DNA of 64,000 bases from assembly GCF_026011795.1 (NCBI RefSeq), contig NZ_BRVS01000028.1, forward strand, positions 34,014 through 98,013. The letters run 5' to 3'. The stretch is from Arthrobacter mangrovi. Lineage in GTDB: Bacteria > Actinomycetota > Actinomycetes > Actinomycetales > Micrococcaceae. Numbering within the stretch: position 1 is the stretch's first letter; each line of letters starts with the position of its first letter. The notes under the pieces are model-generated. The model had not been told where the DNA came from, searched no databases, and saw only the letters and a list, made by a program, of their open reading frames with translations. The position numbers and the translations under genes were made by a program. Of this stretch, positions 36,199 through 43,110 are shown in pieces.

Positions 36199-37374
36199 TC
36201 AGCGCGCGATTTCGGGCTCCCGGACCAGCCGGCGGACGAGCGGTTCGGCGAAGCGTGCGACCACCGGACCCGCCACGGCGGTCAGCATGACGTAGGCCGT
36301 GACCAGCGCGGCGAGCTGCCCGTCGATGGCACCGGATGCCACGGCCAGCCCGGCGATGACGATGGAGAATTCGCCGCGGGCGATGAGCGTGGTGCCGGCC
36401 CGCAGCTGGCCCCAGCGGCCGATGCCGCTGCGCCGCGCCGCCCAGCTTCCGGTGGCCATCTTCGTTGCTGCCGTCGCCAAGGCCAGCAGGACGGCCCAGC
36501 CCAGCACCGGCGGAATGGTGGCCGGATCGGTGTTGAGGCCGAAGACCACGAAGAACATGGCGGCGAAGACGTCCCGCAGCGGCTCCAGCACCCGCACGGC
36601 GTTCTCCGCCGTCGACCCCGAAATGGCGATGCCCAGCAGGAAGGAGCCCACGGCGGCCGAGACCTGCAGGGTCGAGGCGATGCCGGCAACCAGCAGCGCG
36701 GCGCCGATGAGCCTGAGGAGGAAGGTTTCCTGGTCCGGGCTGTGGATCCACGAGGAAATGCGGTGCCCGTGCCGCAGCGCCAGCAGCAGGACCGCGCTGA
36801 CGACCAGCAGCGAGATTCCGACGGCCTGCAGGCCGCCGAGGAAGCTGGCCCCGGCGAGCACGGCCGTGAGGATCGGCAGGTAGACCGCCATAGCCAAATC
36901 CTCCAGCACTAGGATCGAGAGGACCGTCGGCGTCTCGCGGTTGCCCAGCCTGCCCAGGTCGGTCAGCACCTTGGCGGCGATGCCGGACGAGGAAATGTAG
37001 GTCACCCCGCCGAGCACCATGGCGCCGACCCCGCCCCAGCCGAACATCAGCGCCATCACCGCGCCGGGGGTGAAGCTGAGGACCAGGTCGGCCAGCCCGG
37101 CCGGCCACGACTGGCCGAGGCCGGTGACCAGCTCCTTGGCGGTATATTCCAGGCCGAGCATAAGCAGCAGCAGGACCACGCCGATCTCGCTGGCAATGTG
37201 GCCGAATTCGGCGATGCCGCCGAACTCGATGAGCCCGCCGTGGCCGAAGGCGAGGCCGCCGAGCAGGTAGAGCGGAACGGGCGACATGCCCATGCGTGCG
37301 GCAATGCGGCCCAGCAGGCCGAGGCCCAGGAAGATGATCCCGAGTTCGAGCAGCGCAACCGTCGTGCCGCCCAT
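36199..37374 (-). CDS. Cation:proton antiporter (CPA2/KhtU-like)
   Basis: This 391-residue membrane protein has about 12 helices and the CPA2 pattern. GLEYTAKELV, GGVTYISSSGIAAKVLTDLG (with the SS-containing motif before the ion site) and LVLEDLAMAVYLP with ED are the functional helices. No C-terminal TrkA-N domain is fused, unlike KefB/C. It should exchange K+ or Na+ for H+. Its ATG lies 6 bases after the regulatory subunit gene, as in the Bacillus khtTU pair. Confidence 0.88.
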   Translation of the reverse strand: MGGTTVALLELGIIFLGLGLLGRIAARMGMSPVPLYLLGGLAFGHGGLIEFGGIAEFGHIASEIGVVLLLLMLGLEYTAKELVTGLGQSWPAGLADLVLSFTPGAVMALMFGWGGVGAMVLGGVTYISSSGIAAKVLTDLGRLGNRETPTVLSILVLEDLAMAVYLPILTAVLAGASFLGGLQAVGISLLVVSAVLLLALRHGHRISSWIHSPDQETFLLRLIGAALLVAGIASTLQVSAAVGSFLLGIAISGSTAENAVRVLEPLRDVFAAMFFVVFGLNTDPATIPPVLGWAVLLALATAATKMATGSWAARRSGIGRWGQLRAGTTLIARGEFSIVIAGLAVASGAIDGQLAALVTAYVMLTAVAGPVVARFAEPLVRRLVREPEIAR

Positions 37375-37380
37375 GGCGGC

Positions 37381-37863
37381 TCAGCTTCCGTTCAGGATGG
37401 CCGTGGCGGCGGCCAGGCCCTCGTCGGTCCCGACGATAACCAGGACATCCTCGGCCAGCAGCTCCTCCGACGGGGCCGGAGAAGGCAGGATCTCGCCCGC
37501 CCGGGCGATGGCGACGATGGAGGCGCCCGTGCTGCTGCGGATGTGGGCGTCGCCCAGGGAGCGCCCGGCGAACGGCGAATTCCGGGTCAGCGGCACCTGC
37601 ATGGTCCTGATGCCCGGCAGCTCGCGGTGCTCTTCGCTGAGCTGGGCCACCAGCTGGGGACCGCCCAGCAGGCTGCCCAGGGTGGCTGCCTCCTGCACGC
37701 TCAGCGGGATCGACGCGAGGCAGGCATCCGGGTCATCCAGCTTGGAGACAATCAGCTCGGTCTCTCCGTCGCGGTGGATGACAATCCCCACCCGGCGTCC
37801 GGAGTCGAGCACCAGTTCACGTCTGACCCCGATGCCCGGCAGGGGAGTCTCTTCCACGTCCAT
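37381..37863 (-). CDS. Antiporter regulatory subunit (KhtT-like, TrkA-C domain)
   Basis: This 160-residue cytoplasmic protein has an N-terminal small domain and a C-terminal TrkA-C/RCK-C domain (about residues 80-155; AGRSLGDAHIRSSTGASIVAIARAGEI). KhtT gates KhtU in response to cyclic di-AMP and pH in Bacillus. Start ATG 37861-37863 follows TAAAGT at 6 nt. It is the first gene of the pair, divergent from tryptophan dioxygenase. Confidence 0.85.
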   Translation of the reverse strand: MDVEETPLPGIGVRRELVLDSGRRVGIVIHRDGETELIVSKLDDPDACLASIPLSVQEAATLGSLLGGPQLVAQLSEEHRELPGIRTMQVPLTRNSPFAGRSLGDAHIRSSTGASIVAIARAGEILPSPAPSEELLAEDVLVIVGTDEGLAAATAILNGS

Positions 37864-37869
37864 GGCTCC

Positions 37870-37875
37870 ACTTTA
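37870..37875 (-). promoter_or_regulatory. Candidate leaderless -10 (TAAAGT) for the KhtTU pair
   Basis: Minus-strand TAAAGT is 6 nt from the ATG at 37861-37863. Confidence 0.5.
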
Positions 37876-37958
37876 GACGGCACGGAGCGCCCGCGGCAGC
37901 GGCGCGTACGCTGGTACAAAACCGCCAGGCAGCCACGCCGGACCGACATTGGAGCGCC

Positions 37959-38816
37959 ATGTCCGTGGAGAAGAACACCCGCAGCTTCGAGCAGGGGATC
38001 GAGACCGATTTTTCGGACAAGATGAGCTACGGCTCCTACCTGAGACTGGACCTCCTGCTGGCCGCCCAGCAGCCGGTCAGCCGCCCCGAGCACCACGATG
38101 AGCTGCTGTTCATCATCCAGCACCAGGCCACCGAGCTCTGGTTCAAGCTCATCCTGCACGAGCTGCGCGCGGTGCGGACCGAGCTGCGCGCCGACGACCT
38201 GCGCCAGGCGATGAAGGGCATCGCCCGGGTCAAGCACATCCAGCGCACGCTCACCGAGCAGTGGTCGGTGCTGGCCACGCTGACCCCTTCCGAGTACGCG
38301 CAGTTCCGCGGCGACCTCGGCGCCTCCTCCGGCTTCCAGTCCTGGCAGTACCGCGCGGTGGAGTTCCTGCTGGGCAACAAGAACCCGGCCATGCTGGAGG
38401 TCTTCGCGGCGGACCCGGCCGCCCACGCCCTGCTCTCGGACTTGCTCGATGCGACGAGCATCTATGACGAGTTCCTGGCCCTGCTGCACCGCCGGGGCTA
38501 CGCGGTGCCTCCGGCCGTGCTCGAGCGCGACGTCCGCGAGGCCCACGTGTTCAGCCGGGAGCTGGTGGCCGCGTTCAAGTACATCTACGAGAACACGCAT
38601 GACAACTGGGATGTCTACGAGGCGTGCGAGGAACTCGTGGACCTGGAGGAGAATTTCCAGCTCTGGCGCTTCCGCCACCTGAAGACGGTGGAGCGCACCA
38701 TCGGCTACAAACCCGGCACCGGAGGCTCCTCCGGCGCGGCGTTCCTGCAGAAGGCGCTCGAGTTGACGTTCTTTCCCGAACTGCTCGCGGTCCGCACGGA
38801 GATCGGCCGCCCCTGA
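37959..38816 (+). CDS. kynA: Tryptophan 2,3-dioxygenase
   Basis: This 285-residue heme enzyme opens the indole ring of tryptophan to N-formylkynurenine, the first step of the kynurenine path. The start SYGSYLRLDLLLAAQQP, the core DELLFIIQHQATELWFKL and GASSGFQSWQYRAVEFLLG, and RFRHLKTVERTIGYKPGTGGSSG with the proximal heme histidine are diagnostic. Length equals known bacterial enzymes. GGAG is 4 bases before the ATG. No kynurenine formamidase or kynureninase gene follows, so the next steps are encoded elsewhere. Confidence 0.96.
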   Translation: MSVEKNTRSFEQGIETDFSDKMSYGSYLRLDLLLAAQQPVSRPEHHDELLFIIQHQATELWFKLILHELRAVRTELRADDLRQAMKGIARVKHIQRTLTEQWSVLATLTPSEYAQFRGDLGASSGFQSWQYRAVEFLLGNKNPAMLEVFAADPAAHALLSDLLDATSIYDEFLALLHRRGYAVPPAVLERDVREAHVFSRELVAAFKYIYENTHDNWDVYEACEELVDLEENFQLWRFRHLKTVERTIGYKPGTGGSSGAAFLQKALELTFFPELLAVRTEIGRP

Positions 38817-38827
38817 GCGGACCCGAA

Positions 38828-38882
38828 GTACGACGGCGCGCAGCCCGCCTTTCGCGCGCACCGCGCGGCTCCGCCGTCGTAC
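38828..38882 (+). other. Inverted repeat after kynA, possible terminator
   Basis: GTACGACGGCG (38828-38838) is the exact complement of 38872-38882; an 11-bp stem would enclose a 33-nt GC-rich loop. The right arm is the first unit of the adjacent tandem repeat. It may end transcription of both convergent genes. Confidence 0.5.
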
Positions 38883-38932
38883 TCTGCGCCGTCGTACTCT
38901 GCGCCGTCATACTCCCCGCCGTCGTACTGCAG
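38873..38932 (+). repeat. 15-bp tandem repeat, four copies
   Basis: Units start at 38873, 38888, 38903 and 38918. The first two are identical GCCGTCGTACTCTGC; the third has CAT for CGT and the fourth ends differently. It lies between two convergent genes and shares sequence with the inverted repeat at 38828. Confidence 0.75.
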
Positions 38933-38958
38933 GCTGCCGGCGCCCGGGCGGGCGCGGG

Positions 38959-40365
38959 TCAGCGGAAGACGTTGTAGCCGGTGAAGCCGGAGCCCTCCTG
39001 GCTGCGCGTGCCGAAGCGGCCGGCGGCGTAGGGGTAGTAACGCAGGGCGCCGTCCTTGAACTTCGCCATGAAGCCGGTCGAGCCGGCCGCGGCGTAGCCG
39101 TAGAGCGGCGTGAGGGAGGAAACCTTGTCCCAGCCGCTGCCGCCGATCTGCTGGCGTGCCGACGCGGCCGTGCTGAGCGCGCCGGTGCCGTTGCCCGGGT
39201 AGACGTACAGCTCTCCGGTGCGGCGCACCGCGACGATGTCCTGCCTGCCGTCCTGGTTCCAGTCGAGCAGGGTCGGCCGGTAGGCGCCCCAGCCGCGGCT
39301 GAAGACCTTGCCGGCGGAGAGTCCTGCGCCGGAGCCGTTGCGGTAGTAGAACAGGGAGCCGTCGGACCAGCGCTTGGCGACCAGGCCCGGGTAGCGGTCC
39401 GCCGACCTCCAGTCGCCGGCGGTGATGTCGAAGCGGGCGAAGCCGCTGCCGACCTGCCGCGGGGCTTGGAAGCCGCCGCCGGCCTTGCCGTAGTTGACCA
39501 GCAGCCGGCCGTCCTTCATCTGCAGGAGCAGGTCGATGGTGCCGTCGCGGTTCCAGTCCACCGTGGTGCCGGTCCGGACGCCGCCGTAGGCGGTGTCGAT
39601 CCGCACCCGCGCGTGCAGCCGTCCCGCGCCGCCGGGATAGCGCCAGAGCTCGCCCGCGGTGTCCGCGGCGAGGACGTCGGCGTAGCTGCGCACGCTCGGC
39701 TTGCCCAGGACGTAGTAGTGCTCCATCGTCGGGATCTTCTTGGAGCGCATCTCGGCGGCCAACGAGACGCCGACGTAGCGCAGGTGCCAAGGCTCGTAGG
39801 TGTAGCCGGTGGTGGCTTCCTGGCCCTTGGGGTAGCGGACGATGAAGCCGTACTTGTAGGCGTTGGCCGCCACCCACTTGCCCGCCGCGGTGTCGCCGAA
39901 GCAGGCGGCCAGGCCGCACGAGCCGCTGGCGAGCCCGACGTCCACGGCCAGGCCGGTCTGGTGCTCGCTGTAGCCCGGCCGGGCCGAGATCCGGTCCGCG
40001 TAGGCCCTGCCGTACGTCTGGACGTAGTAGTTGTAGAGGTCGCGCTGCTGCGTGTAGGAACGGTAGGCGCTGACGACGGCGACGGAGTGGCCGGCGTTGG
40101 CCGCCCCCGTGAACAGGCCGGAGAGCTTGGACCTCACATCCGAGCGCATCCGATGGCCGGTGCCCTTCCAGCTGACCAGGGACGGCGTGTACTTGGCCGG
40201 ACTCAGCGGATGGTCCTTGTTGACCAGGACCCTGCTGCTTCCCGGGTCCCGGACCGGTTCGGCGGCCCCGGCGGGAGGCGCGGCGAACAGGGCGAGGACC
40301 AAGGCGGCGGCGGTGGCGAGCGCCGCCAGCAGGGATCGAAGACGGCGCGGCGGTGCGGTGGTCAT
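38959..40365 (-). CDS. Secreted M15-family (VanY) carboxypeptidase with repeat domain
   Basis: This 468-residue protein has a Sec signal (residues 1-35, cut near AGAAEP). The M15B D-Ala-D-Ala carboxypeptidase domain spans about 45-215 with zinc ligands in SEHQTGLAVD (His135, Asp142) and EPWH (His194), plus Glu191. It trims peptidoglycan peptides outside the cell. The C-terminal 240 residues are WY/DWNRDGTIDLLL-type repeats (DWNRDGTIDLL, DWNQDGRQDIV), like FG-GAP/VCBS calcium-binding propellers that often bind cell-wall sugars. The ATG is preceded by GGGG at some distance. The next gene is divergent. Confidence 0.87.
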   Translation of the reverse strand: MTTAPPRRLRSLLAALATAAALVLALFAAPPAGAAEPVRDPGSSRVLVNKDHPLSPAKYTPSLVSWKGTGHRMRSDVRSKLSGLFTGAANAGHSVAVVSAYRSYTQQRDLYNYYVQTYGRAYADRISARPGYSEHQTGLAVDVGLASGSCGLAACFGDTAAGKWVAANAYKYGFIVRYPKGQEATTGYTYEPWHLRYVGVSLAAEMRSKKIPTMEHYYVLGKPSVRSYADVLAADTAGELWRYPGGAGRLHARVRIDTAYGGVRTGTTVDWNRDGTIDLLLQMKDGRLLVNYGKAGGGFQAPRQVGSGFARFDITAGDWRSADRYPGLVAKRWSDGSLFYYRNGSGAGLSAGKVFSRGWGAYRPTLLDWNQDGRQDIVAVRRTGELYVYPGNGTGALSTAASARQQIGGSGWDKVSSLTPLYGYAAAGSTGFMAKFKDGALRYYPYAAGRFGTRSQEGSGFTGYNVFR

Positions 40366-40496
40366 GTGTTACCCCCTGGTGTTGCGTTGCGGCGCAGCGG
40401 TGGTCCCATCTTGGCACCGGCCGGCGGGAAGGGACAGCTTCCTGAAGTGTTGCGGGGCCGCGGCGGACAGATTCAGGGGCGGCAGGGCCGATGCGA

Positions 40497-40502
40497 TATT
40501 TT
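40497..40502 (+). promoter_or_regulatory. Candidate leaderless -10 (TATTTT) for dcd
   Basis: TATTTT is followed by 6 nt and then GTG at 40509. This spacing and the family start both point to the GTG rather than ATG 40491. Confidence 0.55.
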
Positions 40503-40508
40503 TGGAAG

Positions 40509-41090
40509 GTGCTGATCTCAGACCGGGATATCCGGAAAGAAATCGATGCCCGGCGCATCGTCCTGGAACCCTACCTGCCGGAGATGGTCCAGCCGTCCAG
40601 CGTGGACGTGCGGATCGACCGGTTTTTCCGGCTCTTCGACAACCACAAATACGCCCACATCGATCCGCAGCTGGAGCAGCCCGAGCTGACCCGGCTGGTC
40701 GAGGTGGATCCGGACGAGCCCTTCATCCTGCACCCCGGGGAGTTCGTGCTCGGTTCCACCTATGAGACGGTCACCCTGCCGGACGACATCGCCGCCCGCC
40801 TCGAGGGCAAGTCCTCGCTGGGCCGGCTTGGCCTGCTGACCCACTCAACCGCCGGCTTCATCGACCCGGGGTTCTCGGGGCACGTAACGCTGGAGCTGTC
40901 CAACATGGCCACCCTGCCGATCAAGCTGTGGCCCGGCTCCAAGATCGGCCAGCTCTGCTTCTTCCGCCTGTCCTCTCCGGCCGAGTACGCCTACGGATCG
41001 GGCCAGTACGGCAACCGCTACCAGGGGCAGCGGGGGCCGACGGCGTCGCGCAGCCACCTGAACTTCCACCGCACCAGGATCGAGCGCTAG
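40509..41090 (+). CDS. dcd: dCTP deaminase
   Basis: This 193-residue enzyme converts dCTP to dUTP, or in the bifunctional actinobacterial form directly to dUMP. It has the conserved [23 protein letters not shown], whose serine and arginine bind phosphates, and HVTLELSN with the catalytic glutamate. The GTG start at 40509 yields [12 protein letters not shown], the usual start, and equals the E. coli length of 193. Its TAG stop shares CTAG with the stop of the convergent DUF2809 gene. Confidence 0.95.
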   Translation: MLISDRDIRKEIDARRIVLEPYLPEMVQPSSVDVRIDRFFRLFDNHKYAHIDPQLEQPELTRLVEVDPDEPFILHPGEFVLGSTYETVTLPDDIAARLEGKSSLGRLGLLTHSTAGFIDPGFSGHVTLELSNMATLPIKLWPGSKIGQLCFFRLSSPAEYAYGSGQYGNRYQGQRGPTASRSHLNFHRTRIER

Positions 41091-41605
41091 GCTCCCCGCC
41101 CGGTCCGGGGCCGGGCCCTTCTGGACTGCGCAGCCGGGGAATGGGCCTTCCCTGCTGCCGCGGAGATGACCGCGTCGGCAGCGAGGCCGGCGGCGGCACC
41201 CGCCGCGTAGGCCGCCAGGTCAAAGAGGCCAAACGTCGTTCCGAAGACGAGGCGGATCGGGGTCCATGCGGAGGCCAGCGCGGCCGGGATCCCCGTGAGC
41301 TGGAAGAGCTCTATGGCCGTGCAGGCTGCCAGCGCCGCGAGTGCGGCCAACGGCCGGGGCTTCCGGGGGAGCAGGAAAGCGATCGCCACGTAGACCATCA
41401 CGGCGTACAGCGCGTCTCCCGCCGGGCCGGCCCAGGCGGGCTCGCCGAGGGCGCGGACCGACAGTCCGAGCACGATCGTTGCCGCCCCTGCGGCCACGAG
41501 CGCCGCGCGCCGCTTCCCGGCGCTCCGGGCCGCGCCCGGCCCGGGTGCTTCGTCAACCCCGCTCTCCAGCGCGCCGTCGACCGCGCTGTCCGCCGCTCTG
41601 TCCAT
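41087..41605 (-). CDS. DUF2809 domain membrane protein
   Basis: This 172-residue protein has four hydrophobic segments after a charged, Ala/Gly/Pro-rich N-terminus. [28 protein letters not shown] and [13 protein letters not shown] match DUF2809. Function is unknown. It starts 15 bases after the UMF1 transporter stop; ATG 41603-41605 is preceded in frame by a GTG. The stop overlaps that of dcd inside CTAG. Confidence 0.75.
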   Translation of the reverse strand: MDRAADSAVDGALESGVDEAPGPGAARSAGKRRAALVAAGAATIVLGLSVRALGEPAWAGPAGDALYAVMVYVAIAFLLPRKPRPLAALAALAACTAIELFQLTGIPAALASAWTPIRLVFGTTFGLFDLAAYAAGAAAGLAADAVISAAAGKAHSPAAQSRRARPRTGRGA

Positions 41606-41620
41606 CACGCCGTCGACCGC

Positions 41621-43000
41621 TCAGGCTGCCGGCGTCGTCGCGGTGGGAACCTCGCGCGGCTCCTTGACCGGCAGCAGTAGCAGCAGCCCGGCCAGCAGGA
41701 CGACGAGGATGCCGAGGATGCCGAAGCGCTGGGCGCCGAAGATGCCGATGCAGACGGCGAAGAGCGTGGGGGCCAGGAAGCTGACGGCCCGGCCGGTGGT
41801 GGCGTAGAGGCCGAAGTATTCGCCTTCCTCGCCGCGTGGCGCGAGCCGGGCGAGGTAGGCGCGGCTGGAGGCCTGGGCGGGCCCGACGAACAGGCAGAGC
41901 AACAGGCCGCAGACCCAGAAGGTCGTGGTGCCGCTCCAGGTAAGGCCCAGGACGCTGTGGTTTTCCGCGCCGAGCAGGAAGATCGCGGTCCCCGCCGCCA
42001 GCAGGCCGAGCAGCGAGCCGACGATGACCCTCTTGGGTCCGACCCGATCATCCAGGTAGCCGCCGGCCACGGCGCCGAGGGCGGCGACGACGTTGCCGGC
42101 GATGGCGAAGACGATGACGCCCGTCAGCGGGAAGCCGAAGGTGCCGGCTGCGATGACGCCGCCGAAGGTGAAGACGGCGGCCAGCCCGTCCCGGAAGACT
42201 GCGCTCGCGAGCAGGAAGAAGATGGTGTGCGGACTGGTCCGGTAGATGGCCTTGATCCGGCGGAACAGCAGCCCGTAGGAGCCCGCTATGCCGAGCTTGG
42301 CCGCCATGGGCTGGCGCGGAATCTCCGGGACTGTGAAGAGCACGGGAAGCGCGAAGGCCATGAACCACACGGCGGAGAACACGGCGACGAGCCTGATGTT
42401 CAGCCCGTCCGCTGCGGTGGCCCCGAACCACCCGTTCTCGGGGAGGACGAAGCCGACGAGCACCAGCGCGAGGGCCACGATCCCGCCCACGTAGCCCATG
42501 GCCCAGCCGAAGCCGCTGATCTTGCCGACCGTCGCCGGCGTGGAGATCTGGCCCAGCATGGCGTTGTAGTTGACGCCGGCGAACTCGGAGAACAGGGTGG
42601 CGAGGGCGATCAGGCCGACGCCGAGGAAGAGGAAGCCGGGGGAGGGGTACACGAAGAAGCACAGCGCGGTCAGCACGGCAACGGCAATGCTGTTGACGCC
42701 CAGCCAGTACTTCCGCCGCCCGCCCGTGTCGGACCGCTGGCCGGTTACCGGGGCGAGCAGCGCGATGGCCAGCCCGGAGAGGGCGAGGCCGTAGCCCAGG
42801 ATGCGGGAGGCATAGTCCTCGCCGCCGAACGCGTCGCTGGTTAGGTAGACCGTAAAGACGAACGTCGTCATGACCGCGTTGAAGGCGGCCGAGCCCCAGT
42901 CCCAGGAAGCCCACGCCAGCACATGCTTCTTGTTGATTTCCCCCAGGGCTGAATTCCCGGTCCCGCTGGGCGAGGCCGGGGTGTGAGGCGAGTGGCTCAT
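41621..43000 (-). CDS. MFS transporter, UMF1/Atg22-like
   Basis: This 459-residue protein has about 12 helices. The start NKKHVLAWASWDWGSAAFNAVMTTFVF is typical of the UMF1 family (Atg22, vacuolar efflux of amino acids in yeast). GYVGGIVALALVL, YLDDRVGPKR (loop 8-9 type) and APRGEEGEYFGLYATTGRA fit. The bacterial substrate is unknown. TACCAT lies 6 nt before the ATG. It heads a two-gene unit with DUF2809. Confidence 0.85.
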   Translation of the reverse strand: MSHSPHTPASPSGTGNSALGEINKKHVLAWASWDWGSAAFNAVMTTFVFTVYLTSDAFGGEDYASRILGYGLALSGLAIALLAPVTGQRSDTGGRRKYWLGVNSIAVAVLTALCFFVYPSPGFLFLGVGLIALATLFSEFAGVNYNAMLGQISTPATVGKISGFGWAMGYVGGIVALALVLVGFVLPENGWFGATAADGLNIRLVAVFSAVWFMAFALPVLFTVPEIPRQPMAAKLGIAGSYGLLFRRIKAIYRTSPHTIFFLLASAVFRDGLAAVFTFGGVIAAGTFGFPLTGVIVFAIAGNVVAALGAVAGGYLDDRVGPKRVIVGSLLGLLAAGTAIFLLGAENHSVLGLTWSGTTTFWVCGLLLCLFVGPAQASSRAYLARLAPRGEEGEYFGLYATTGRAVSFLAPTLFAVCIGIFGAQRFGILGILVVLLAGLLLLLPVKEPREVPTATTPAA

Positions 43001-43006
43001 AGCCAG

Positions 43007-43012
43007 ATGGTA
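43007..43012 (-). promoter_or_regulatory. Candidate leaderless -10 (TACCAT) for the UMF1 transporter
   Basis: Minus-strand TACCAT is 6 nt from the ATG at 42998-43000. Confidence 0.5.
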
Positions 43013-43044
43013 CCGCCCGGGCGGGAGGGCAAGTATTCCATGGG

Positions 43045-43050
43045 TAGAAT
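43045..43050 (+). promoter_or_regulatory. Candidate -10 (TAGAAT) for the mrp operon
   Basis: TAGAAT lies about 60 bases before the mrpA GTG, with a short leader and GGAG at 43100-43103. No clear -35 is at 17 bp. Confidence 0.4.
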
Positions 43051-43110
43051 GGAACCTGTCTTCCCCCTAGTCTTGCCGTCGATCCCCAGAAGGTAGCTCC
43101 GGAGAATATC

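Noticed and set aside
38873..38932. CRISPR array
   Set aside because: Fifteen-base units without spacers.
40491..40508. Upstream ATG start for dcd
   Set aside because: It adds MRYFWK, absent from the family; GTG 40509 fits length and leaderless spacing.
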